Assembly: GCF_019320115.1 (NCBI RefSeq)
Contig: NC_089581.1
Location: 93,742,802-93,806,801 of the forward strand
Length of the DNA stretch: 64,000 bases
Direction: 5' to 3'
Source: Miscanthus floridulus
Taxonomy: Eukaryota > Streptophyta > Magnoliopsida > Poales > Poaceae
Shown here: piece after piece, positions 10,311 to 22,004 of the stretch
Numbering within the stretch: position 1 is the stretch's first letter
Layout: each line of letters starts with the position of its first letter
The notes under the pieces: generated by a model
What the model was told of the DNA's origin: nothing
Database searches by the model: none
The model's input: only the letters and a program-made list of their open reading frames with translations
Translations under genes and position numbers: made by a program

Positions 10311-11074
10311 ATGGTAGAGGTTAAGGTTGCATCTCTTGATTATTTGATTAAACCCAACCTTGAAGATGATGCGCCGTTCTTCATTAAGAAGGAAGAAGAA
10401 AATCCTATAGAGTTTGAATCTCTAGATGATTTGCTAGAACCACCTAAGCCCACCATTGAGCTTAAACCCCTACCTTCTGGTCTTAGATATGCTTTTCTCA
10501 ATAATGATCAGGATTCTCCGATGATCATAAGTGATAAACTTTCTCAAGAAGAATCCCTTCGCCTGCTAACTGTCCTAGAAAAGCATTGTTTGGCTTTTGG
10601 CTACTCGCTCCAAAACCTTAAAGGAATCAGCCTTGCTCTTTGCACCCCTCGCATCCCTATAGATCCTGATTCTATACCTTCTAGGGAGCCCCAACGTAGG
10701 ATTAACAATGCGATGAGAGAGGGTGTTAACAAAGAAGTCTTAAAACTCTTGCATGCTGGGATCATCTATCCTATGCCACATAGTGAGGGGGTAAGCCCTA
10801 TTCAAGTTGTGCCTAAAAAGGGAGGCATGACTGTTGTTAAAAATGAAAAGAATGAATTAATTCCCCAAAGAACTATCACTGGGTGGTGGATGTGTATTGA
10901 CTACTAAAAACTTAACAAGGCAACCAAGAAAGATCACTTTCTGTTGCCCTTCATTGGTGAAATGATGGAGTGACTGGCGAATCACTCTTTCTTCTATTTC
11001 CATGATGGGTATTTAGGTTATCACTAGATTCTGATTCATCCAGATGACCAAAGCAAAACCACCTTTACATGTAC
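10311..11074 (+). pseudogene. Athila-type reverse transcriptase fragment (copy 2)
   Basis: A 198-residue open frame (10311-10907) covers the acidic linker (PTIELKPLPSGLRYAFLNND), ESLRLLTVLEKHCLAFGYSL and the RT fingers (GVSPIQVVPKKGGMTVVKNE, GWWMCIDY), ending at a stop in place of the residue after CIDY. Homology continues through NKATKKDHF, LANHSFFYF and QSKTTFTC to 11074, where it is cut off by pararetroviral sequence. The catalytic YxDD is beyond the break. Copy 1 breaks within about 20 bp of the same point. Confidence 0.8.
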
Positions 11075-12375
11075 CCATGCTAGAGTCCTTGATTTGATGT
11101 TTGCAACATCAATCATTCGAGCATGGAAGACCATACCAAAGAATATCTAGAAGGATATATCTAGAAGGATAAGACCGTGCGCTATGGAGGACTACACAAA
11201 AGGAATATACAATCACCCTACTATAGCTAGGACAATTATTGAAGCATGTAGCTCTATCCAGTTGTCCAGGCAACAGTAAGAAGGAATAATTGAAGACTTT
11301 GCCAAGGCTCCTTCAGATGATAAGCATGAAGGACACTCCCTTCGTGCTATAAAGCGAGACGCCGAGCGCATTCGTGAAGTCATCAATCGAAGAAGCAAGA
11401 GCCAAGCATCACCAGCCTCAGACACACACTCTCATCCACCACCCACTCTACTAACTCCCCACTCACACATACACCATGAATACATGATCTTAGAAGGACT
11501 CTAAGAATCATCCACCATTAGTAGTAATCATCCATTACCATTGTATCACTCCACCTTTGTAAATTAGAGAATAAAGGAGGTCCCATGATCTTCCTGTGCT
11601 TGTAAGGTAATCCCTAAGGTTTGTGCTAAGTGCTTGGGGTTTCCTAAAAGGAAAAGCCATATGTAAGCTTGCTCTATGGAAATGAATTAAGCCTTCCTAT
11701 TTTAATCCCTGCCTTCCTTTAAGCTCGTTCATATGGGGCGATGTCTCTATGCTAGGGACCCTAGAGGAGAGACCTCTGCATGTGTTGTTCTCGTGTTAGC
11801 CCTGGTAGCGGCGTTTGTAGAGAACCCTGTGTGTGCAAAGAAGTGTTCCCTTTAGGTGGAACTGCCTGGGGAGATGATAGAGCCTAAGTCCTATGTGTGC
11901 GTGGCTGTGGATAGCGAGGGAGGAGACCAAGTTAGCCAAGTTCCAAAGCGAGTTAGTGATGCATACGGTGAGTACCGAGTAGGACTGTCACAAGCATAGT
12001 TGCACGACTGGCTAAACTGTTGGTCTCACCAGCCTGTAAAAGATCCTCAGAAATATTTATCCGCATAAGAATATTCACTAAGCACTCTCATAACTAATTG
12101 CGAAAGCGACATCATGCCACATTTGTAGAGGCCTCATGCCTTGAATAGTAAAGTGGTTAAGCAACTCCCGGGTGAGTGCTCGCGCACTGTTCATATCCTG
12201 AATCTAAATAGTAACCTCAAATTTGAATAGTGAATGCTGAATTTGAATAGTAATTCAAAATTTTAGAATCTGAATTTTGAATCCATTTGGGTTCTCTATG
12301 AATACAGCCCCCTGTACGCAGTGGTATCAGAGCCTAATTATTAAATTTCTAATTTAAAGGATTTACTATAATCTG
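11075..12375 (+). promoter_or_regulatory. EPRV intergenic region, copy 1 (promoter, poly(A) signal, leader)
   Basis: Closely similar to 59316-60660. Order of signals: TATAAA at 11348-11353, AATAAA at 11570-11575 (about 220 bp downstream, the spacing expected for a terminally redundant pregenomic RNA), a long leader, and a tRNA-Met primer site at 12322. A leader ORF starting ATG 11733 (MGRCLYARD) stops after 40 codons at TAG 11853. The left end at about 11075 abuts the Athila RT and marks the viral integration or recombination junction. A short duplication (atatctagaagg, twice, near 11144-11170) is private to this copy. Confidence 0.75.
12322..12337 (+). other. EPRV minus-strand primer site (tRNA-Met), copy 1
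   Basis: TGGTATCAGAGCC at 12322-12334 matches the initiator tRNA-Met complement used by caulimovirids. It lies 54 bases before the first viral ATG at 12376. Confidence 0.8.
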
Positions 12376-12499
12376 TTGAAGATTAAAAAGTTACATTATT
12401 TAAACTTAGAAGTTAATACAGGAAAGACAGACAATACTAAAGAGAATATAAATATATGGTGCAGACTAAATAGCTCTAAAGAACATACTTGGCATACCA
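12376..12499 (+). pseudogene. EPRV unit B first ORF, N-terminal piece
   Basis: The viral frame opens at ATG 12376 (MKIKKLHYLNLEVN), just after the primer site, and is cut at 12499 by the minus-strand chromovirus. The rest of the open frame to 12870 is LTR sequence read through by chance. The viral sequence resumes at 27940. The piece is too short to assign; by position it is the N-terminus of the protein that continues into the coiled coil at about 28040. Confidence 0.6.
12495..12499. repeat. Target-site duplication TACCA (left) of the minus-strand chromovirus
   Basis: TACCA at 12495-12499 is repeated exactly at 27935-27939, immediately outside the two LTR termini (TGAAGCG... and ...GTTACA). 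Confidence 0.9.
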
Positions 12500-15400
12500 T
12501 GAAGCGACCTGATTTCCACGAAGGGAAATCCACAGAGTCGAAGTGTAATAAGACCATTGTAGATCATATTACCCAAATTTCTAGTCGAATACCACATCCA
12601 TACAATGATAATATCAGAGTACAAATAGTACGGAATTACATAATTTACTACATCGCCGCATTGGCGGAATCAAAAGTAGCATTCATTCAGAACAGCTTGA
12701 AGATAAGATCACCAAACTCGAGCGTAGGCACGAACCCATTATCCGTCAAACTCCTTAGAGCTATACTCCTCAGTAGAACCTGTGTGCCAAAATTTATCAG
12801 TATGATTTGTACTGGCCAATCCCACCCTATGAGCTTTGCTTTGTGGAAATTGGATGCATGTCAGATATAATCAAAAGGAACCTATGAGGCTGGGGTTTCC
12901 TATGCAGTAGCATATCAAGTATATAATAATAGTTCGTCAAGTTTTAACACCATTCCCACACACCATCCACCCCATTTCCTTCCCCGAGCTAGGTTTCAAT
13001 CCTAGGATCGATATACCACCATCTCCACACCATCACCATACCATCGCTCAGTCGACAGGCCAACTCCCTCTCGGCACTGTCTCAAGGCCCGTAGCCCCTG
13101 GCTACGATTGACACTCTCCCACGGGGGAAGAAGAGAAGGACTCATCTCACTATCTAGTTTAAGCGAAACCCAGGAAAGGTCCATAGCCGACAAGTCGGCA
13201 CATGTATCAATCGATCAACCATACACTCTGCAGAGGTTTTACATAACCACAAGATCTACCTTCCTCGCTGACCGTCGTCAACTGGGCTGATTCTGGCCGC
13301 TAGCTAGCCTAGGATAATGCCACTCTACCATTCAGCCTTGGTACACCCCAAGTCTAGTCTGGGGTGGCTGAAACTGTGAGTCATGAGCCAGGTCCACAAG
13401 GTCTCCATGAAGTCTCAGAAGGGTGTGGGGGAAATCCTCCATGCCCCGTACCTCCTTACACTGTCCGCTATCAACCTAGCAGTAGTGGCAATATCCTACC
13501 AAGTAGTCCGGCCAACCCGCACCATATAGGGCAAGTGGTACGTAAGGCTTCCTGGTGAATCTAAGTACTAGTAAGTCCTTAGGGTTGACCAAGCCAGAAT
13601 GTCTTCATCAGGGTTTCCATTTACCGTGGCACCATAGCACCTCCACCCCAGGCTCCTCCCATCATAGGTTCACACCTAGGGTCACCTCATATACCATTTA
13701 CCCACCATAGGTATCCATTCCAGGGGTGCCTAGGTAGCACCACATGGCATGACTTGCCCTAGGCTCATCATATACTCCAACTTGGTCGACACAACCCTCA
13801 CCCTCCACACACCCAAGTCACACACGCAGCACTCTCCCCATAGTCTAGATAACACCAGTTTCCACCACGCGTCAATGTAGTATAAGCGTAGTAGAAGTAT
13901 GAGCAATGAAATATAGCAGCAAGCATGTGTCTAGCCTAATAGCAGGGTATGCAGGGGTAAGGTTGCGTTAAGGTAAAGGCCACCAAGTAAGCATACTACC
14001 ATGCAAGTCCTATCATAGTATGATTATAATAGTAAAGTAAAGCAATAGTAGTTCTATATTAGCCATGCATAATAGGTGCTATGAGATTGGGTGGGATGTG
14101 GCACCTTCAGTGTAGTCGTCTCTGTTCTCCTCACGGTACTCACGGTCCTCGTCCGTCAGGTTCTCTGAGTCTGCAACGATCGTATTATAGTCGCGTTAGC
14201 GACGTCTATAGAATAGCACAAAGAAGCAATGAAATTTCAAAAGAGCCAAATGCACTCAAACATGGGTTCATTATGTAAAGCTCGATTTTAGATGAATTTT
14301 GGTCCTGGTTTTATATTTTTCTGAGGTCGTATGAATTAGTTATGAATTTCTGAAGTTTAAATCATTTCTAAAAATGGAAAAGGCCGAATTAATTCTAGGC
14401 TGACACGTGTCACGCTATGACTGGTCCACATGGTCATGCTGACATCATTGTCTCGGTTCTGAGCTGATAGGTGGGGTCCAGCTCACGTTAGCATGACGTC
14501 AGCATGACGTCATCAACGACATTAGTTTCGATAGGTGGGTCCAGGGGCTCTTGGGTCACTGACATGTGGGTCCAGTCAAAGTCAATGCTAGTCAACAGGC
14601 GAGTCAATGGTCAATGGTCAATGGACAGGGTCACTGACATGTGGGGCCAGGGCTGCTAACGTCAGTAGCTGATGTCATCATGGCGTTAGCATGATGTCAC
14701 CCCGGCTGTGTTGGCTTCTGACATGTGGGTCCCATGTGATGTCAGCATCTGACATATGGGTCTAGAGTGTCTGTGCCACTAACATGTGGGGCCAGGTCAA
14801 CGGTCAACATTGATCGGTCAATGGTCAACATGGGCCAGGTCCAAACTAGGCCGGTTGGGCCTAGATACGGGCTGGGCTTTGGCCCGCCATGTGGCATGCT
14901 ATGGTGCTGCCATGTCACATCCTTGGGCCTCTACTGGGCTTCGTTTCTAGGCTGTGGGCGTGAGCGTGGCTCACGGTGGACCAAGAGGCGCTGGTCTATG
15001 GACCTAAGGCAGGGTGCATGGTGGACCAAGTCCACCTCTCTTTCCTCAGGCATGGTCTATGAGCACCGGGTTCATGCGTGGGTGGCCAGCGAGGGGAATT
15101 TCCCCTGTTTCTCCTACGGCCGTGCACTTGCCAGTGGCGAGCTCATTGGATGAGCCCCCACGATGGCGCTGGTGTCCAATTGAGGAGGGGAAAAGTTCCC
15201 TCACACCATGGTGACTACGATGGTGGGGGGCCGACTAATGGTTAAGGCTTCCCAGGGCTCTGGCCATGGCGAACGGTGGATCAGCATGGCGGTGCTCGTT
15301 GATGAGTCACAGACAGGGTGATGTGGTGGCTGGAAGCTTGCTTGGTAGGGCGCGTTAGCTCCCTGTGGCTCCAGTGAACGGGGCGGATGAGTCAAGGAAG

Positions 15401-17005
15401 CTCCAGGCACTTCCAGGGGTCCTAGCCATGGTGGTGGTGCATGGTGGAACTCCGGCCGGTGGTTTGGTGCTTATGGCTGGGGCGCTGTGGTCGGCTATCG
15501 ATGACTCAGTCTACGCGACTATCCTCCAGACGTCACTGTGATCCTCTATGGCCGTGTTCTAGTCCGACGAGGTGGCCGGGTGCGTGAGTGGTGGTGCACG
15601 GCATGACGGCGGCATCGTGAGTGCAGCATGCACGCGCTCTGCTATGGCGTCCAAGGGCTTAGAGGTGGTCATGGGTGTGCGCATGAGTGTGCTATGCTTA
15701 TGTGCCTAGAGGCCGGAGATGGCCTTGGCCTACGCGCTCATGGTATGGAGCGCCATGGCCGGAGTAGCAAAGTCCGGCGGCAAGCAGGGGAGAGTCGAGC
15801 GCTCACCGTAGGTGTCATGGAAGATTGGATGGTGATGCAGTGGTGAGTTACGGCCATGTAGCTCCAGAAGTAGCGCAGTGTCGTGCAGCGTCGTGGCGTC
15901 GGCTCCTACTCCAGTGGCTTCGGAGGTGTTCCGATGGCGCCTCCTTCTTTCTCCTCCCTCTCCCTTCCTTCTTCCTCTCCTTTCTCTGGCTCGGGTGTGC
16001 ACGGGATGGCCACAAAGTGGTGGCGGGGCATTGAGAGCTTAGGGCACCAGGGCCAGGGCTTTATAGCCGATCAGGGAATAGCGGAGCCCGGTGATCGGCG
16101 GATGGGGAACAAGGGCGATCGAAGGCACGAGCTTGCATCCAATGGCCACGAGTGGTTGTGTGGGCACGGCGCCAAGGAGACAGGGCCATGCCCCGGGCAT
16201 GACCCCCTGGCCTGCTCCTGCTAAGGCTGTTGGGGCTTGGTTAGAGGCATGAGCGGCGTGGGGGTGGAAGACGACACTGTGGACGGGGGTGGCTGACATG
16301 CGGGGCCCGTGTGGTAGCGGTAGCAAGGGAAGGCGGGGAGGTGTGTGGGCGTGAGTAGCACACTGGCTGGCTTGCTGGGCCTACGCAAGCTTGTGGGCCG
16401 GCCTGTTGCGGCTGTGCGTGGGTCAGTGAAGCCAGGAGGGCGAGTCTGGGCCAGTTGGTTGCTTGGGCTAGCTTAGACTTTTCCTTTTTCTATTTTTCTT
16501 TTCTTCTCCTTTGTTTGAATTCAAATTTGATTTGAAATTCGAATTCCAAATTGGTGCACCATATTCATTGGAGTTTTAGATATGAGGTCCACAACATACT
16601 TATATAAATATTAGGAATTTATTTAGCTATTTTGTATAACAAAAATAGGTGTAGTTTTGTTATACAAAAATAGAATTAATTTTCTCTTTAAACCCTTATT
16701 CCTTGGTTTGAGTAATAATTACTTTTATGGTGTGTTTCTTTAAAGAAGTTGTTAAGCATAACATAAGGCAAATGGAAATCCAAATCACAAGTTGAGTTAA
16801 CAATATATGCTATGTTTCATTTCTTAGTATTTAAATAAACATGATTAACAATGGCATGCCATGCTTGTGTGATGAATGAGGTTGGGGTTAGACCTAATGC
16901 ATCTCTTAGGTTGGATTTCTATACATGACACTCATCAACGCATGGGAGTTTTAAGAAAAATTTTGTAGTTGGTATTTTTAGTGTATGGATTTTTGGGTTG
17001 TTACA
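12500..17005 (-). repeat. 3' LTR of the minus-strand chromovirus (4506 bp)
   Basis: Plus strand begins TGAAGCGACCTGATTTCC and ends GGGTTGTTACA. It matches 23394-27934 throughout. It holds a GC-rich block (about 14850-16450) flanked by AT-rich ends, and a cluster of GTCAA (inverse W-box) and ACGT-core motifs at about 14400-14840. Plus-strand frames in the GC block (for example 14767-15153, 15883-16224) are not supported as genes. Confidence 0.9.
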
Positions 17006-17020
17006 GTCCTACTCCCTTAA
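17006..17020 (-). other. Polypurine tract of the minus-strand chromovirus
   Basis: On the minus strand AAGGGAGTAGGAC lies directly before the 3' LTR (TGTAAC...), the expected plus-strand primer position. Confidence 0.65.
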
Positions 17021-17049
17021 TAGAATCTCGTCCCCGAGATTAAAGCGTA

Positions 17050-20000
17050 ACGTACTCTTCAAAGAGGTAAGGATATCATAGCTAGAGGTCAGACTCTTTC
17101 TCCCATGTTGCCTCTCTCTCCGTGTGATTGCTCCATTGGATCTTGCACATAGGAATGGTCTTGCTTCGGGTCTCTTTGGTATCTCGACCCAGAATTCTGA
17201 TAGGATGTTCTTTATACTCAAGTGTATCTTGAATGTCAAGTGTATCAGTTGGAACTACTTCATCGGGCACTCTCAAACACTTGCGTAGCTGTGAGACATG
17301 GAATACGGGATGTACACCCATCAATTCCTTAGGTAGCTCAAGTTTGTAGGCGAGCTTCCCAATCCTCTTGCAAATCTTGTATGGGCCAACAAATCTAGGT
17401 GCAAGCTTTCCTTTCACATGGAATCTAACAGTTCCACGTAGCGGGGATACCTTGAGATAGACAAAATCTCCCACATTGAACTCTAGTTCTCTTCTTCTTT
17501 TGTCAGCATAGCTCTTGTATCGACTTTGAGCAATCCTCAAATTCTCCTTCACTTGAGCAACTCCTTCTTCGGCATCTTGAATTTTAGCGGAGTCAAAGAA
17601 CGACCTTTCTCCTAGTTGGGACCACATCAAAGGTGTCTTGCAAGGTCTGCCATACAGAGCTTCAAATGGCGACATCTTGATACTGGCTTGGTAGCTGTTG
17701 TTGTAAGAGAACTCTACATAGGGTAGGCATTTCTCCCAATCAGAGCCATAATTCAGTACACTAGCGTGAAGCATGTCTTCTAAGATCTGATTTACTCGCT
17801 CTGTCTATCCATCTGTTTGTGGGTGATAAGCGGTACTAAAATCAAGTTTGGTTCCAATGGGCTTGTCCAGAGCTTCCCAAAATTAGGACACAAACTGAGG
17901 ACCATGATCAGATACAATACTAGAAGGAGCTCCATGCAGTATGAGAATATGCTCAACATATAGATCTGCTAATTTTTCGGCATTGGTCTTGGTCTTAACT
18001 AGTACAAAGTGTGCAATCTTGGTCAAATGATCGACAATCACCCAGATGGAATCATTGCCTTTCTATGAACAGAGCAATCCAACTATGAAATCCATGGATA
18101 TGCTCTCCCATTTCCACTTAGGAACGTCAAGAGGCTTAAGCAATCCTGCAGGCCTTTGATGTTCAGACTTGACTCTATTGTAGGTGTCACATCATGCCAC
18201 ATGTCCTGCAATGTCTGTCTTCATGCCCTTCCACCAGAAGTGTTTCTTCAAGTCTTGGTGCATCTTTGAACCTCTAGGGTGAATACAGTACTTGGAATCA
18301 TGAGCTTCTGACAGAATTTCCTCTCGTAGTACTAGATCAGATGGAACATAGATTCTATTCTTGAACCAGATGGTTCCTTGTTCATCTTCCTAGTGGTTGG
18401 TCTTATAGCCTAGTTTCATCAGACCACGGAGATATTCGATCTCTTCACAACTTTTCTGAGCTTGATGGATACGATCTATGAGATCATACTGTATGCGAAG
18501 CTCATTCAACTAGCCATGCGATAGTATCTCTAGTTGGAAATCATCAATCTCTTCCTTGAGCTTAGGTGGTATGGATTCAGTGATCAAAGTGTGATAGTAA
18601 CTCTTGCGACTAAGAGCACCTATGACTACATTAGCTTTTCTCGGATGATAGTGGATTTCTAGGTCATAATCTTTGATCAACTCTAGCCATCGGTGTTGCC
18701 TCATATTTAGATCTTCCTGAGTGAAAAAGTACTTCAAGCTCTTGTGATCCGTATAGATATCACACTTGTTGCCTATCAAGTAGTGTCTCCAGATCATCAA
18801 GGCATGCACAACTGCTGCTAACTCAAGATCATGGGTTGGGTAACGGTTCTCATGTTCTTTCAACTATCGAGACGCATATGCTATCACTCTTCCATCTTGC
18901 ATCAGTACACAACCAAGTCCTTGATGGGATGCATCACAATAGACCACAAAATCTTTGCTGATATTAGGCAATGCTAGCATAGGAGTTGTGGTAAGCTTCT
19001 GTTTCAATTCCTAGAAGCTTTGTTCACACTCGGGCATCCATTCAAACTCCTTAGTCTTCTTCAGAAGGTTGGTCATTGGACGGGCTATCTTGGAGAAGTT
19101 CTTAATGAATCGGCAATAATATCCAGCCAATCCCAAGAAACTTCTGACTTCTATCACATTACGTGGTTGATCCCACTCTTTCACAGCTTCAATCTTGGCT
19201 AGGTCAACTATGACACCTTCAGCTGATAGTACATGGCCTAGGAAGGCAACTTCCTGTAGCCAAAATTTGCATTTACTAAACTTTGCATAGAGCTAATGTT
19301 GGGCTAGTTTCTCAAGCACCATTCTTAGATGATGTTCATGTTCCTCCATGGTGGATGAATAGACAAGGATGTCATCAATGAATACTAACACAAACTTATC
19401 AAGTTCATCCATGAAAACCTTATTCATCATGTTCATGAAGTATGCTGGAGCATTTGTGAGTCCAAAGGACACCACGGTGAACTCAAACTACCCATACCTA
19501 GTCATGAAAGCTGTCTTCGGGATGTCACTCTCTCAAATCTTCATCTGATGATAGCCGGATCTAAGATCAATCTTGGAGAAATACTTGGCACCTCGAAGCT
19601 GATCAAGCAGATCATCAATCCTTGGCAGGGGTACTTGTTCTTGATGGTGACTACATTCAAGTTCTGGTAATCAATGCACATTCTCATTGAGCCATCCTTC
19701 TTCTTAACAAACAGAACAGGGGATCCCTAGGGTGAAGCATTGGGTCTGATATATCCCTTCGAGATGAGCTCATCAAGCTATTTCTTGAGCTCGGCCAGTT
19801 CATCAACTGACATGCGATAGGGTCTCTTGGCAATGGGTCCTATTCCTAGCAAAAGATCAATGATGAACTCTACATCACGGTCTGGTGGCATACCCGGTAA
19901 TTCTTTAGAGAATACATCGGGATAGTCTCTGACCACAGGCACATCATGTACTATCTTCTCCTCTTTCTGTGATTCTGAACTAGTTTTAAGGGCACACAAG

Positions 20001-20450
20001 ATAGAGGTGGACTTTCTAGACTGGGGTTCACATCTAATGACCTAGCCTGATGGGTGGGTCGCTTGGACATATCTAGGTGAACATGATATGATACCTCGGT
20101 GAATGGTTAACCAATCCATACCTAAGATGACATCTAGGTTTGTGGAAGGTAGCAGGGTTAGGTCGGCTTTAAAGATAAGACCCTCAATGGTAAGACTCAC
20201 TCCCTTACAGATGTGGGTGCATTTTAGGTCTCCTAAAGGTGAACTGGTGATGATAGGCTTTTCACGTGGGGTTACAGGCAGGTTATGTTCTCATGCAAAC
20301 TTGGATGATATGTAAGAACAAGTTGCTTCAGAGTCAAATAGAACTGATGTAGTATTGCCATTAACTAAAAGCATACCATACACAACGTCAGGGGCAGCCT
20401 ATGCTTCCTCGGTGTCCAGATGGTTGAGACGTCCTTGGGTAGTAGATCCC
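17050..20450 (-). pseudogene. Chromovirus pol remnant: PR-RT-RNase H-integrase-chromodomain
   Basis: Minus-strand pieces in order. The protease at about 20340-20050 has its active-site triad changed to D-S-E. RT spans 19999-19290, with RDYPDVFSKELPGMPPDRDV at the start and an intact FIDD at 19382-19371. RNase H covers 18960-18510 ([31 protein letters not shown]). The integrase core is decayed at about 18450-17780, and an integrase C-terminus runs 17774-17082 (SYNNSYQASIKMSPFEALYG, HPVFHVSQLRKCL). It ends in a chromodomain-like tail (IPMCKIQWSNHTEREATWE). In-frame stops include TAGs at places where the family has an invariant Gln, such as the QTDGQTERV context near 17805. Not functional. Confidence 0.85.
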
Positions 20451-20479
20451 TTGAGCTGAGACTTCTAAGCAGTAGAGTT

Positions 20480-21679
20480 CTGCGGGCACTCAGCGGCTTT
20501 GTGACCTAGTTGGCCACAAGCAAAGCAGGTGAAAGGTGTACCGCCTATAGAGGTTGGCGCGGTTGCCTTCCAGTTTCTAGTGCTTGGTGCGGAGCGGTTC
20601 TGTGCTGGGCGTTCATTCGCTGAGCAGGGACGGTTGAAACGGTCCTGAGTGTTGTGGTTCTAAGCATAATGATCCTAGGTGTAACGATCCTGAGTAGGGC
20701 GGGAGTATTTGGCTATGTAGCCTCCACTACCCCTACTCGATCTAGGGTTGTCATCCCTATTGTGGCGAGAGCGTTCCCTGGATGGTGCATCTCTACGGAA
20801 CCTCTTGCGATCACGACCACGGAATGACTCCTCAGGCTTATGCTTCCCCTCCTTGTACTCCTCTCTAGCTTCAGCGCGATCCTTCTTGATCTAGATGCAG
20901 CAATCCACCAGAGCACGCAATGTGTTACTCTCAATACCGCCAAACTTTAGCTTGATGTGCGGGTTAAGTCCCTTGCGGTAATAGTACAGCTTCTCCTTCT
21001 TAGAGTTCACAACATAGGAAGGTGCATAGCGAAGAAGATTGGTAAAACGAGTAGTGTACTCAGTCACCCTGTCCTTTCCCATCTTGATGTTGTGGAACTC
21101 CTCAGCTTTGGCCTCCATGATACCCTTGGGAATGTGATACTCAGTGAATGCTTTGGCGAACTCATCCCACAAGATGTTGGTAGGGTCCTCATGGGAATCA
21201 CTGAAACTGTCCCACCAGGCATGTGCTGCACCTGTGAGCTGGTGTGCGGCTGCTCCAACACACTCATCGTCGGTGAAAGTAGTGAGGTCAAGCTTCTTCT
21301 CCATCTCCTTGAGCCAGTCATCAGCTACAAGTGGGTCAGGGTTGGTGCCATCATAGGTAGGTGGCCTTAGCTTTAGAAATCCTTCCAGCTTCCTTTGGAA
21401 GTCATTCTGCTGACCTCCCTAGCGACAGTTTGCTCCATTAACCAGAGCTGCAAGAAGTTGGGTCTGTTGTGCCATCACTTCTGCTAGGTTTGGTGGTGGT
21501 GGTGGAGGAAGGTTCTCCTCAGGCGGTGGGGTATTCTCCAGGTTGAAGGGTATCCCTCCACATCCATGGCCATGGCCATGGCCATGGTTGTTGCCACCAC
21601 GCCCCCCATTTGGTTCAACTGGTTTAGGGGTGGGCGCACGTCCATGGTTCATTAGGTGATTAGATCGGCGGTTCGACAT
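20480..21679 (-). pseudogene. Chromovirus gag remnant with zinc knuckle
   Basis: Starts at the ATG on the minus strand at 21679 (MSNRRSNHL), preceded in frame by MLQ. The N-terminus has a GHGHGHG tract and a proline run. A core at 21304-20891 (AHAWWDSFSDSHEDPTNILW, TTRFTNLLRYAPSYV) is the retrotransposon gag domain. A perfect CX2CX4HX4C knuckle (C-FA-C-GQLG-H-KAAE-C) lies at 20527-20486. Frame changes near 21400 and 20890 and stops in the linker prevent expression of a whole protein. Confidence 0.85.
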
Positions 21680-22004
21680 CTGCAACACGGATCATAGAGA
21701 ATTTAGTGTTTGTGCCATAAGTGCTTATAATTCAATATGATTACATGATTTTGATGATTTAAAGAAAAACATTTATACTATCCAACACTCATTACAAAGA
21801 AGCAATAAGATTCATAAGATGCAATAAGATCCAAAATATTCATTATATGGGTTTTATTACATAGCATCATCTCTAGTAGTTACACTTGAAGACGTGCGGG
21901 AATTGTACTATGCATAATGTCTCATAATACATCTCATAAGGGGTACATCATGGGGTACAACTTACAAAAACTACTAACATGACTCTTGACCACGCAGGGT
22001 CATC

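Noticed and set aside
12376..12870. 164-aa plus-strand frame taken as one protein
   Set aside because: Only 12376-12499 is viral. The rest crosses the LTR start at 12500 and is chance read-through; the same LTR part recurs at 23513.
15883..16224. Proline/serine-rich frames on both strands in the GC-rich LTR block (also 26804-27217)
   Set aside because: Overlapping open frames on both strands reflect GC content, there is no domain, and the two LTR copies do not preserve the frame.
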